DNA of 14,530 nucleotides from Thiomargarita sp. (GCA_023144675.1 JAGLFE010000525.1:1-14530); one strand, 5' to 3'. Counted from the stretch's first letter, positions 8,001 to 14,530 are shown. Made by a program: numbers and translations. Notes: a model not told the origin generated them from the sequence alone.

Positions 8001-10898
8001 GAACAGGAAAGTTATAAGGTAAATGAAGTCGCTCGTTATATGGTAAAAAATCCGTACCCAAGCAATCAAGGAGTACAGGCTTTAATAACAGTGGAACGTT
8101 TTGGAACCATGAAACATTGGGTGCAAAATTTTAAGAAAAGCATTGAAGTGATTGAAGTGCCAGTCGAACCTGATTATGCGCCAGGTTTTTTTGTATCAGT
8201 AACCGTGATGTCGCCTCGGGTGGATAAACCGATTGATAAAAATTTGGTTGATTTAGGTAAACCTGCGTTCCGAATGGGTTATGTTGAAACACCTGTAACT
8301 GAACCTTATAAAAAAATTACTGTTGAGATTAAAACTGATAAACCCGTTTATAGACCAGGTGAGCAAGTAACGGTAAATTTGCAAGCGCAGTTGAATCAAA
8401 GTGATTCCGAGCAACCAATTGAATTAGCGATTACGGTTTTGGACGAATCAGTTTTTGATTTATTGACTGATGGGCGAGATTATTTTGATCCTTATAAAGG
8501 TTTTTACACTTTAGATAGTTTGGATATGGCTAACTTTAGCTTGTTGATGAAATTAGTAGGGCGGCAAAAATTTGAGAAAAAAGGAGCAACTGCTGGCGGT
8601 GATGGTGGCGGTACTGGATTAAGTATGCGCTCTTTATTTAAATTTGTTAGTTATTGGAATCCAGCGGTTAAAACTGATGCCGATGGTAAAACGCAGATTC
8701 AATTTACTGCACCTGATAATTTAACTGGTTGGCGTATTTTTGCGATGGCGGTTACACCAGGCGAATATATGGGTTTAGGTGATGTTAATTTTAAAGTTAA
8801 TCGTCCAATTGAAATTCGTCCAGTATTACCTAATCAGGTGTTGACAGGCGATCAATTCCAAGCGGGTTTTAGTGTGATGAATCGAACTGATAACACGGTT
8901 AATATTAAGCTAAATATTGCAGCGACTGGACCAGTAATTCCAATTAAAGCGAAACCAAGTGTTATGAAACGGTTTTTTGGCTTTTTTAATAAATCTAAAC
9001 CTGAACCTGAAGCAAGTTTAGATCGACATTATACCATGTTAGTCAAGCCTTATCAACGTATTATTCGTTGGATGCCTTTGGAAACAAAAGAAGCGGGTAT
9101 GATTCAATTCACAGTTTCGGCAATGGGTGGTAATGAACAGGATAAATTGCAAAAAACTCTTGAAATATTAGCTCGTAAACCTGCTATTACCGTTGCAACT
9201 TATGGAACTACGATTAAAGATGTAGTAACTGAATCCGTTAAGTTCCCAACTGGAATTTATACCGATGTTGGTGGGTTAAATATAACTGCTTCTCCTACAG
9301 TAATTAGTGGTATAGAAGGTGCGTTTGAATATATGCGCGATTATCCCTATGCTTGTTGGGAACAAAAATTGACCAAAGGCACGATGGCTTCGCATTATAA
9401 TAATTTACAAGACTATTTGGCTGCGGAAATAACTTGGGAAGGTAGTCAAACTTTGCCAACTGAAACTTTGCAATTGGCGAATGAATATCAAGCTCCTAAT
9501 GGTGGCATGGCTTATTTTGTGGCTAAAGATGAACGAGTAAGTCCTTATTTGAGTGCTTATACCGCTTTGGCTTTAAATTGGTTGCGTACCAGTGGTCAAA
9601 CAGCTCCTGAAATAATGGAAAATAAATTACATGATTATTTGTCGCTATTATTGAGAAAAAATGTAATGCCCGATTTTTATTCTAAAGGCATGGCTTCATC
9701 GGTAAGAGCGGTTGCATTAGCGGCATTGGCTAAACGGGGTAAAATTACTCGCAGTGATATTCGTCGTTATCAACGTCATGTCAATAGCATGGATTTATTT
9801 GGTAAAGCGATGTTTTTATCCGCTGCTTTGCAAATACCTGGAACTGGTGAGATTCGTGCTGAAGTTGCTGAAATGATTTTATCCCATGCCAATCAAACTT
9901 CAGGCAAAATTTCCTTTAATGAGGAGCTGGATAGCGGTTATAAACGGATTTTATCTTCTTCTTTGAGAACCCAATGTGCTATTTTAACCAGTCTCAGTCA
10001 ATATGATGCGTTGATGTCTGAACAGAGTAAGATTGGCGATATTCCATTTAAATTGGTACGGCATATTACTCAAACTCGCAAAAATCGTGGACGGTGGGAA
10101 AATACTCAAGAAAATATGTTTTGTCTGAATGCTTTGATTGAATATTCACGGGTTTATGAAAATGAAAAACCTGAATTTCGTTTATCCATCAATAGTAAGC
10201 AATTATCATTTGCTGGCAAAACGGAAGCGGAATTTAATGATGTCAAGGATGCGCCAGTTGTATTTAGTCATCCAATGACGGCTTCTGATCCAGGCAAACA
10301 AGCTGTTATTGAGTTAAAGCGAGAAGGGCAAGGACGATTGTATTATAATCTACGAATGTCTTATGCAGAAAAATCAGAGCAAGCAACTGCAATTAATGCT
10401 GGTATTCAAGTAAATCGTGAATATCACGTTGAACGCAATGGAAAATGGCAGTTATTAAATAGTCCGATGAGAATTACAACTGGTGAATTGGTGCGAGTAG
10501 ATGTTTATTTATCTTTACCAGCTCCACGCCATTTCGTAGTGGTAAATGATCCTGTTCCAGGTGGTTTAGAACCAGTCAATCGTGATTTAGCTACCACTTC
10601 ACAGCTTGATGCAGATAAGGCTAAAATGCGATATGCAGGCAATTCATTATGGTTTAACCATGATGATTGGCAAGAATATGGTGTATCTTGGTGGAATTTT
10701 TATCATAAAGAATTGCGTCATCATGCGGCTATTTTTTATTCTGACTATTTACCAGCTGGAAATTATCATTTATCCTATATTGCCCAAGCTATCGCACCAG
10801 GAGAATTTAATATTATGGCAACTCATAGTGAAGAAATGTATGACCCAGAAGTATTTGGTAATGCAAAACCAGCGAAGTTGACTGTTATTAGGAATTAA
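5010..10898 (+). CDS. secreted bacterial alpha-2-macroglobulin family protein with CWEQ thioester motif
   Basis: 1962 residues. The N-terminus (MSKQNLILLVMMLIHITMIP, then PTWA) is a signal peptide probably cut after TWA by signal peptidase I. There is no lipobox cysteine, unlike E. coli YfhM. Repeated beta-sandwich (MG/bacterial Ig-like) domains fill the N-terminal half, for example VPAGRQIVITFNQAV near 50. The MG2-like part contains YKVGDTIQYKFFVRD. A Gly-rich flexible stretch (GGDGGGTG, about 1195) could be the bait region. The A2M domain signature NPAVKTDADGKTQIQFTAP, then GWRIFAMAV, follows at about 1215. The thioester motif is C1449-W-E-Q1452 in YPYACWEQ, followed by the helical TED domain (NGGMAYFVAKDERVSPYLSA). 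The C-terminal domain ends with LPAGNYHLSYIAQAIAPGEF. Such proteins trap proteases in the periplasm. It is longer than YfhM (about 1650), and no pbpC lies beside it. Family identity is secure; the physiological target is unknown. Confidence 0.93.
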   Translation: MSKQNLILLVMMLIHITMIPPTWAVYDSAVVNQNKPLKIERIVPNGFDVPAGRQIVITFNQAVVPLGKMERETKDIPITITPELNCQWRWLNTSSLACELDDKDALQAATYYEITVNPGIMTVAQQTLSKLYYHDFTTERPAVYYTEFERWNAPGLPKIRVRFNQKVTRDSVAKSLYMKKLNKRQRTPVIVEFPPVEEAVENSATATNKEITINDVWLVTPKTAFPVDSEINLHIQPGLESTAGDELGIEEKVVQTLHTFPEFKFLGIECSNLNDGDIYFYSKKKKKSRCNPLRGVALRFNTPVQAKMLKDNLIFKPDLAGGRKDYDPWENSSNYSALDYSHDKNQIYRVWLPEYLKAYQGYEVLMKAEADFKDEFGRSLAKKININFATDHRKPNYNFEHEISVLETGVDSEVPIIVTNLDKLSLYYHTLTSQGWSNQKRKRINIPKVQDVAFRMPLDIRNLISSKSGVVQGYFKTSPDINNEYATNYNRFFAQVTPFYLQAKLGHYNSLVWVTDFATGLPVKNAKISIYLDNNLADKKLAKPLAITTTNDKGIAILPGTQTLDPKLERAYVYGYDQEETRFFIRCEKDRRIALLPLDSQFRVSFYDFTTDYDFYPDMQSKYGHIHTWGTTAQGIYKVGDTIQYKFFVRDQSNKTFIAAPEEKYNLQVKDPMGKIVHEVKEIKLSEFGSYHNEFIVSKNAAVGWYDFQLKADFTNEIWYPLQVLVSDFTPSPFRVNTELRGKIFQVGDQVNIDTEATLHSGGPYTEAQTNVTAILTPRTLQPSHPQAKGFWFDVLDDDIEDQTVFSVEDQKLNNKGRLQTHFKLSNDLKVLYGQLRVESAVRDDRGKDVANLATAQYVGRDRFVGLKETSWLLTAGEPAKVMLLVVNDKQQPVANTKIAVKIERRHTMVAKVKSAGNAYLNQYQHKWVEVAKCNRVSTKQAIDCNFTPSKAGAYKVTATIKDSQNRSHSTELHQWAIGQDYVMWETTPGHGLEIIPEQESYKVNEVARYMVKNPYPSNQGVQALITVERFGTMKHWVQNFKKSIEVIEVPVEPDYAPGFFVSVTVMSPRVDKPIDKNLVDLGKPAFRMGYVETPVTEPYKKITVEIKTDKPVYRPGEQVTVNLQAQLNQSDSEQPIELAITVLDESVFDLLTDGRDYFDPYKGFYTLDSLDMANFSLLMKLVGRQKFEKKGATAGGDGGGTGLSMRSLFKFVSYWNPAVKTDADGKTQIQFTAPDNLTGWRIFAMAVTPGEYMGLGDVNFKVNRPIEIRPVLPNQVLTGDQFQAGFSVMNRTDNTVNIKLNIAATGPVIPIKAKPSVMKRFFGFFNKSKPEPEASLDRHYTMLVKPYQRIIRWMPLETKEAGMIQFTVSAMGGNEQDKLQKTLEILARKPAITVATYGTTIKDVVTESVKFPTGIYTDVGGLNITASPTVISGIEGAFEYMRDYPYACWEQKLTKGTMASHYNNLQDYLAAEITWEGSQTLPTETLQLANEYQAPNGGMAYFVAKDERVSPYLSAYTALALNWLRTSGQTAPEIMENKLHDYLSLLLRKNVMPDFYSKGMASSVRAVALAALAKRGKITRSDIRRYQRHVNSMDLFGKAMFLSAALQIPGTGEIRAEVAEMILSHANQTSGKISFNEELDSGYKRILSSSLRTQCAILTSLSQYDALMSEQSKIGDIPFKLVRHITQTRKNRGRWENTQENMFCLNALIEYSRVYENEKPEFRLSINSKQLSFAGKTEAEFNDVKDAPVVFSHPMTASDPGKQAVIELKREGQGRLYYNLRMSYAEKSEQATAINAGIQVNREYHVERNGKWQLLNSPMRITTGELVRVDVYLSLPAPRHFVVVNDPVPGGLEPVNRDLATTSQLDADKAKMRYAGNSLWFNHDDWQEYGVSWWNFYHKELRHHAAIFYSDYLPAGNYHLSYIAQAIAPGEFNIMATHSEEMYDPEVFGNAKPAKLTVIRN

Positions 10899-10910
10899 GT
10901 TTTTAAACTG

Positions 10911-10968
10911 GAAGTGAATCATGTCAATATTTGGTTTAAGTTTTTTGATGTGGTTCATTTCTTAAATT
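10911..10968 (+). terminator. Long G-U-rich hairpin downstream of the macroglobulin gene, possible terminator
   Basis: Starting 12 bases after the stop codon, GAAGTGAATCATGTCAA (10911-10927) can pair along its full 17 bases with TTGATGTGGTTCATTTC (10945-10961) in plus-strand RNA. There are 13 Watson-Crick and 4 G-U pairs, with a 17-base loop. TTAAATTTT follows, a poor but T-rich tail. All four departures from complementarity are G-U only in plus-strand RNA, which fits an RNA structure belonging to this transcript. It could be a terminator or a 3' stabilising stem. Confidence 0.45.
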
Positions 10969-11012
10969 TTGTGAGGTTATTGGATAAACTAGCAAATAAT
11001 TTGACCCGAAAT

Positions 11013-11016
11013 AGGA
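11013..11016 (+). promoter_or_regulatory. Ribosome binding site of yefM
   Basis: AGGA lies 7 bases before the ATG at 11024. It is one of the few clear Shine-Dalgarno sites in the window and supports this start. Confidence 0.6.
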
Positions 11017-11023
11017 TGTTTTT

Positions 11024-11275
11024 ATGGACGCAATTACATTTAATAATGCTAAAGAAAATTTAGCTAACACCATGCAACAAGCTTGTGATAATCATGAACC
11101 TATTATTATTACACGTGAAAATAAGCCAGCTATTGTAATATTATCCTTAAAAGACTATGAATCTATAAAAGAAACTGCTTATCTTTTACACAGTCCTAAA
11201 AATGCTCAATATTTGTTAAAATCTATAGCACAATTAGACAACAAACAGGGTATAGAAAAGGAACTTATTGAGTGA
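11024..11275 (+). CDS. yefM: type II antitoxin, YefM (Phd/YefM family)
   Basis: 83 residues, the same length as E. coli YefM, and co-linear with it throughout. The N-terminal DNA-binding half reads AITFNNAKENLANTMQQAC, then PIIITRENKPAIVILSLKDYES. The C-terminal toxin-neutralising half carries the hallmark ETAYLLHSPKNAQYLLKSI and a conserved acidic end EKELIE. The protein would bind and block the mRNA-cleaving toxin YoeB and repress its own operon. The stop codon overlaps the GTG start of the toxin frame by 4 bases (GTGA), the standard coupling in this module. I looked for the TGTACA operator core known upstream of E. coli yefM and did not find it. The antitoxin frame is intact although the toxin behind it is broken. 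Confidence 0.95.
   Translation: MDAITFNNAKENLANTMQQACDNHEPIIITRENKPAIVILSLKDYESIKETAYLLHSPKNAQYLLKSIAQLDNKQGIEKELIE
11258..11263 (+). promoter_or_regulatory. Ribosome binding site of the yoeB toxin frame
   Basis: AAGGAA sits 8 bases before the GTG at 11272, inside the antitoxin gene. It marks the GTG as the true ancestral toxin start, rather than the ATG at 11303 found in the second frame. Confidence 0.55.
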
Positions 11276-11512
11276 AGTTAATTTTTTCTGAAGAAGCTTG
11301 GAATGATTACCTTTATTGGCAAAAAAATAATTAATCGAATTAACTATTTAATTAAAGAAATTCAACGACAACCATTTGAAGGAATAGGGAAACCAGAACC
11401 TCTAAAATATCATCTATCAGAATATTGGTCTCGTCGTATTAACAATGAACATCGGATTATTTATAAAGTAGATGATGCACTAAATATTGTTCAGCTTAGA
11501 CATCATTATTAG
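11272..11512 (+). pseudogene. yoeB: type II toxin YoeB, frame broken by an apparent 11-base deletion
   Basis: YoeB is a ribosome-dependent mRNA endonuclease. From the GTG at 11272 the frame reads VKLIFSEEAWNDYLYWQKNN and stops at 11332-11334. In E. coli the matching start is MKLIWSEESWDDYLYWQETD. The rest continues in the +1 frame from the A7 run (11321-11327) as KKIINRINYLIKEI, PFEGIGKPEPLKYHLSEYW, SRRINNEHRIIY and the terminal RHHY, ending at 11512. Aligned to E. coli YoeB, the three residues ETD plus two bases are missing at the junction, an 11-base loss probably between two A-rich stretches. The catalytic glutamate (KPEPLK), arginine (SRRI) and terminal histidine region are all preserved downstream, so the loss looks recent. 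The downstream open frame (ATG 11303, 69 residues) lacks the first strand and most of the first helix and is unlikely to be a working toxin. Confidence 0.85.
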
Positions 11513-11546
11513 TTATTGCTTAAAAGGAAAACACCATAAACGATAA

Positions 11547-12476
11547 ATGAAAAAAAATAAGATCATAACCAATAACAAAGTCGCAGTAATAATGGGTGGT
11601 AAATCCGCAGAACGGGTCATATCCCTAAGAACTGGTGAAGCGATATACAAAGCCTTGATAGCCAACCAAGTAAATGCTATCACCATCGATACTAAACAAC
11701 CATTTATTCAACGACTTATTGATGAAAAAATAGACCAAGTATTTATTGCATTGCATGGTCGAGGTGGCGAAGATGGTACTATTCAAGGCTTATTAGAACA
11801 ATTAAAGTTGCCTTATACTGGCAGTGGCGTATTAGCTTCATCACTAGCCATGGACAAACATCGGACTAAACAAATATGGCAAGCGAATCAATTACCAACT
11901 CCCAATAGCATTCTAGTTACTACCAACACCCCATTAGAGCCTGTAATTAAACAACTTGGTTTGCCGTTAATGGTGAAGCCAGTATTGGAAGGTTCTAGTG
12001 TAGGTATTAGCAAGGTAAATAACATAGAACAACTAGGCTCTGCAATTAAAACTGCCACTCAGTTCAATTGTGAAATTATGGTGGAACAATATATTACTGG
12101 AACTGAATATACTGCCGCTATTTTAGATAATACAGTATTACCGCTAATTCGATTGGAAACGCCACGAGATTTTTACGATTTCGCCGCCAAATATGAACAT
12201 GACGATACTACTTATATTTGCCCTTGTGGTTTAAATTCAGCAATCGAAGCGGACTTGAAAACTCTAGCTTTAAATGCTTTTTTATCTATTGGTGCGAGTG
12301 GTTGGGGACGGGTTGATTTCTTATGCGATGCTTCAGGACAAGCTTGGTTAATTGAGGTAAATACTGTACCTGGTATGACAGACCACAGCTTAGTTCCAAT
12401 GGCTGCTAAAGCGGCTGGTATTGAATTTGACGAATTAGTGTTGCGTATTTTATCAACCGCTAAATGTCAAACCTAG
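11547..12476 (+). CDS. ddl: D-alanine--D-alanine ligase
   Basis: 309 residues (E. coli DdlB 306). Joins two D-alanines using ATP to make the dipeptide end of the peptidoglycan stem, in the cytoplasm. The ATP-grasp layout is complete. The N-terminal domain has VAVIMGGKSAERVISLRTG (usually SAEREVSL, so V-I here is a mild variation) and ALHGRGGEDGTIQGLLEQ. The central domain has YTGSGVLASSLAMDKHRTK and PLMVKPVLEGSSVGISKV. The C-terminal domain has AAKYEHDDTTYICP, GWGRVDFLCD and the metal-binding LIEVNTVPGMTDHSLVPMA. The start is the first ATG in frame. An AAGGAAAA about 18 bases upstream is too far for a strong ribosome site. The gene is usually inside the dcw cluster near ftsQ or murC in gammaproteobacteria, but here it follows a toxin-antitoxin remnant and precedes gspF. 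Identity is very secure; DdlB-like length and sequence favour ddlB. Confidence 0.96.
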   Translation: MKKNKIITNNKVAVIMGGKSAERVISLRTGEAIYKALIANQVNAITIDTKQPFIQRLIDEKIDQVFIALHGRGGEDGTIQGLLEQLKLPYTGSGVLASSLAMDKHRTKQIWQANQLPTPNSILVTTNTPLEPVIKQLGLPLMVKPVLEGSSVGISKVNNIEQLGSAIKTATQFNCEIMVEQYITGTEYTAAILDNTVLPLIRLETPRDFYDFAAKYEHDDTTYICPCGLNSAIEADLKTLALNAFLSIGASGWGRVDFLCDASGQAWLIEVNTVPGMTDHSLVPMAAKAAGIEFDELVLRILSTAKCQT

Positions 12477-12567
12477 TAAATTAATATTGCGCTATAAATA
12501 TTAGCCGTTTACAAATATTATTTTATATGTTAGGAATAAGCAAGTTGATAACACAAATACTATTAAA

Positions 12568-13773
12568 ATGGCAACTTTTGAATATACAGCTTTAGACAGC
12601 AAAAATAAAACCCATAAAGGGGTAATGGAAGGCGATACTGCTCGGCAAATTCGTCAACAATTAAGAGAACAAACTTTTATTCCCTTAGCAGTCGAAAAAA
12701 TCACTCGTCCAGCCACCCATCGACGACAACAACGTATTTCTATTAGTGCAACTGATTTAGCTCTTTTAACTAGACAATTAGCCACCTTAATAGCTTCAGG
12801 CTTATCTTTAGAAGAATCCTTATACGCCATCGCTGAACAAAGTGAAAAAGCCCGCTTGAAACGACTCTTATTATCAGTTCGTTCGCGAGTATTGGAAGGA
12901 CATAGTTTAGCCGAAGGATTGAGTGAATTTCCCAAGGTATTTCCAGCAGTTTACCAAGCCACCGTTTCAGCCGGTGAACAATCAGGGCATTTAGACTTAG
13001 TTTTAGAGCGACTAGCTGAATATACCGAAAATCGCCAATATTTACACCAAAAAGTTTTATTAGCCCTATTTTATCCAGCTTTATTGAGCTTAATTTCAAT
13101 ATTAATTGTGGTGGGACTTTTAGCTTATGTTGTACCGCAAGTGGTTCAAGTTTTTACTAATATTCAACAAGAATTACCTTGGTTGACCCGTACTTTAATT
13201 AATATTAGTGATTTATTGCAAGATTGGGGGATTATTTTACTATTTATATTAATTGCTATTATTTTAGGGATTCGTTACGCACTACGCTTTGAAAAAGTGG
13301 TGTATTTTTTCCACCATTTAATATTAGTTTTGCCATTAATTTCGCGCTTAGAACGTGGAGTAAATGTGGCACGTTTTACTCGCACTCTAAGTATTTTAAC
13401 CGAAAGTGGAGTTCCCATGTTGGAAGCTTTGGGTATTACAGCGCAAGTTATTCCAAACTATCATAAACGCCAAGCCATTTTAGCAGCAACCCAAAAAGTT
13501 CGAGAAGGTAGCAGTTTACATACCGCCTTATCGCAAACTGGTTTATTTCCCTCCATGACTTTGCATCTTATTATGAGTGGCGAAGCTAGTGGAAAGCTTG
13601 AACAAATGCTAGAACGGGCAGCTATAATGCAAGAGCGAGAATTAGAAACCTTGATTAGTGTTTTATTAGGATTATTTGAGCCGTTATTAATTTTAGTTAT
13701 GGGAGGGGTCGTGTTAATTATCGTTTTAGCGATATTGATGCCTATTTTTGAATTAAATCAATTAATTAATTAA
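12568..13773 (+). CDS. gspF: type II secretion system inner-membrane platform protein GspF
   Basis: 401 residues, typical for GspF. The N-terminal cytoplasmic part is the characteristic GspF start [17 protein letters not shown] followed by [15 protein letters not shown], ending in PLAVEKI. Two T2SSF domains follow (about 65-190 and 270-395). The first has [20 protein letters not shown], the second [20 protein letters not shown] and [17 protein letters not shown]. Three membrane spans are visible: around 165-195 ([20 protein letters not shown]), about 218-238 ([16 protein letters not shown]) and at the C-terminus ([20 protein letters not shown]). The protein would contact the GspE ATPase and GspL/GspC in the secretion platform. 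A type IV pilus PilC paralogue is the main alternative, but the N-terminus favours GspF. No other gsp gene lies in the window. The dcd start is only 2 bases after its stop. No Shine-Dalgarno precedes the ATG. Confidence 0.92.
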   Translation: MATFEYTALDSKNKTHKGVMEGDTARQIRQQLREQTFIPLAVEKITRPATHRRQQRISISATDLALLTRQLATLIASGLSLEESLYAIAEQSEKARLKRLLLSVRSRVLEGHSLAEGLSEFPKVFPAVYQATVSAGEQSGHLDLVLERLAEYTENRQYLHQKVLLALFYPALLSLISILIVVGLLAYVVPQVVQVFTNIQQELPWLTRTLINISDLLQDWGIILLFILIAIILGIRYALRFEKVVYFFHHLILVLPLISRLERGVNVARFTRTLSILTESGVPMLEALGITAQVIPNYHKRQAILAATQKVREGSSLHTALSQTGLFPSMTLHLIMSGEASGKLEQMLERAAIMQERELETLISVLLGLFEPLLILVMGGVVLIIVLAILMPIFELNQLIN

Positions 13774-13775
13774 AA

Positions 13776-14342
13776 ATGAGTGTAAAATCAGATAAATGGA
13801 TTTGTCGCATGGCAACTTCCAATTTTATGATAAAACCTTTTGCAGCTAAACAAGTTAAAACCAATGCAACTGGTAAAATCGTTTCTTATGGAACTTCGAG
13901 TTATGGTTACGATGTACGCTGTGCTGATGAATTTAAGATATTTACTAATATCAATGCCAGTATTGTTGACCCAAAAGATTTTGATGCAGATAGTTTTGTC
14001 AGTATAAAAGCCGATATTTGTATTATTCCACCTAATTCGTTTGCTTTAGCACGCACCATTGAATATTTCAAAATGCCACGTGATGTAATAGGTTTAGTAA
14101 CAGGAAAAAGCACCTATGCACGGATGGGAATTGTGGTGAGTAGCACCGTGATTGAACCCGAATGGGAAGGACATATTACTTTGGAATTTTCAAATACTAC
14201 ACCTTTGCCCGCCAAAATCTACGCCAATGAAGGAGTGGCACAAGTTTTGTTTTTAGGTGCGGATGAAATATGTGAAACTTCTTATAAAGACAGAAATGGT
14301 AAATATCAAGGACAAACTGGTGTTACTTTGCCAAAAACTTAG
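13776..14342 (+). CDS. dcd: dCTP deaminase
   Basis: 188 residues, slightly shorter than E. coli Dcd (193). Deaminates dCTP to dUTP, feeding dTMP synthesis, as a homotrimer in the cytoplasm. The family start [12 protein letters not shown] fixes the ATG. Conserved segments are [22 protein letters not shown] ([19 protein letters not shown]), the nucleotide-binding GKSTYAR (110-116), [19 protein letters not shown] with the catalytic-type glutamate E137 in [14 protein letters not shown] and the C-terminal [11 protein letters not shown] that closes over the substrate. This is the GKSTYAR subtype rather than the E. coli GRSSLAR subtype. The segment [22 protein letters not shown] departs somewhat from the more common CLGKSTYARCGI form. 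Whether it also acts as a dUTPase, as in bifunctional homologues, cannot be decided. It begins 2 bases after gspF and has no Shine-Dalgarno of its own, so it is probably translationally coupled. Confidence 0.96.
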   Translation: MSVKSDKWICRMATSNFMIKPFAAKQVKTNATGKIVSYGTSSYGYDVRCADEFKIFTNINASIVDPKDFDADSFVSIKADICIIPPNSFALARTIEYFKMPRDVIGLVTGKSTYARMGIVVSSTVIEPEWEGHITLEFSNTTPLPAKIYANEGVAQVLFLGADEICETSYKDRNGKYQGQTGVTLPKT

Positions 14343-14366
14343 TAGCTATGTTGTCCAAATAAAATT

Positions 14367-14487
14367 ATTTGTAACTATCTACCAAGTTAAGAAATACGTA
14401 AAAAATGTAGGATGCTGTTGAGGAACGAAACGCAACAATCGTGTTCTTAATTCGCATTTAAAGTTTAATTGGTAGATAGTTACCAAT
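14367..14487. mobile_element. MITE-like non-coding element with 19-bp terminal inverted repeats
   Basis: Base 14367 starts ATTTGTAACTATCTACCAA, and its reverse complement with one mismatch (18 of 19, with 15 perfect in a row) ends at 14487. The 121-bp unit has no ORF. Inside it TTAAGAA (14387-14393) pairs with TTCTTAA (14444-14450), and a core hairpin has TGTTG (14416-14420) and CAACA (14433-14437) around GAGGAACGAAACG. The core resembles palindromic dispersed repeats I recall from several gammaproteobacterial genomes, but I cannot confirm that. No clear target-site duplication is visible. The alternative is a large structured RNA or a terminator of dcd. Confidence 0.55.
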
Positions 14488-14489
14488 TT

Positions 14490-14513
14490 ATATTAAGCTT
14501 AATATTTTTATTT
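14490..14513. repeat. 16-bp perfect palindrome followed by a T-rich run
   Basis: ATATTAAGCTTAATAT (14490-14505) is its own reverse complement and is followed by TTTTATTT. It could be a weak AT-only terminator for dcd or a protein-binding site. In DNA this AT-rich, chance cannot be excluded. Confidence 0.25.
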
Positions 14514-14530
14514 CCAATACGTAAGTCCTG

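Noticed and set aside
10606..10958. Two open frames (91 residues plus strand, 62 residues minus strand) over the end of the macroglobulin gene
   Set aside because: They overlap a well-conserved coding region in other frames. Neither has a recognisable domain or a ribosome binding site.
11303..11512. A stand-alone 69-residue toxin starting at the internal ATG 11303
   Set aside because: It lacks the N-terminal strand and helix of YoeB. The good ribosome binding site serves the GTG at 11272 in the other frame. Treated as part of the broken yoeB.
12483..12510. TAATATT / AATATTA inverted repeat between ddl and gspF as a terminator
   Set aside because: Seven A-T pairs only with no T tract directly after. 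Too weak to call.
12654..13099. Minus-strand open frames of 93 and 109 residues within gspF
   Set aside because: They lie wholly antisense to an intact GspF frame with clear family motifs.
13907..14113. Minus-strand open frame within dcd
   Set aside because: Antisense shadow of a conserved gene with no independent support.
14371..14483. An integron attC-type recombination site
   Set aside because: The ends do not show RYYYAAC/GTTRRRY core sites in the right arrangement, and no integrase or cassette structure is nearby.

Overview
The window is AT-rich DNA encoding a Gram-negative (proteobacterial) chromosome segment. Hand counts on sample lines give about 38-40% GC in the housekeeping genes and 22-30% in some accessory genes. 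GspF (type II secretion platform), a 1962-residue secreted alpha-2-macroglobulin, a class I phosphatidylserine decarboxylase, a YefM-type antitoxin and gammaproteobacterial-looking Ddl, ProA and Dcd sequences point to a low-GC gammaproteobacterium. An affinity to sulfur-oxidising Thiotrichales (Beggiatoa-like) is my inference and is not proven by the sequence.

Left block (1-4723, all on the minus strand). In transcription order it holds psd (phosphatidylserine decarboxylase), a DHH-family phosphoesterase, a REC-GGDEF response regulator broken by a one-base shift at an A9 run, a two-TM AbiC-like putative abortive-infection protein, and the N-terminal part of proA, which runs off the window. 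The AbiC-like gene is much more AT-rich than its neighbours. It ends 2 bases before proA starts, and it supplies proA's ribosome binding site.

Centre (5010-10898, plus strand). One very long gene encodes a secreted bacterial alpha-2-macroglobulin with a thioester motif (CWEQ). Its usual partner pbpC is absent from the window. A long G-U-rich hairpin follows it.

Right block (11024-14342, plus strand). A yefM/yoeB toxin-antitoxin module has an intact antitoxin and a toxin frame broken by an apparent 11-base deletion. It is followed by ddl (D-Ala-D-Ala ligase), gspF and dcd (dCTP deaminase). gspF and dcd are 2 bases apart and probably cotranscribed. Ddl lies outside a division/cell-wall cluster and GspF lies outside a gsp operon. 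The last 190 bases contain a MITE-like element of about 121 bp with 19-bp terminal inverted repeats and inner palindromes, then a 16-bp palindrome.

Most of the window is housekeeping: proline synthesis, phospholipid synthesis, cell wall, pyrimidine nucleotides and secretion. The accessory interest lies in the AbiC-like gene, the frameshifted c-di-GMP regulator next to a DHH phosphodiesterase, the decaying toxin, the orphan macroglobulin and the terminal repeat. I see no tRNA, rRNA, CRISPR array or transposase gene. No gene-free stretch exceeds 300 bases.
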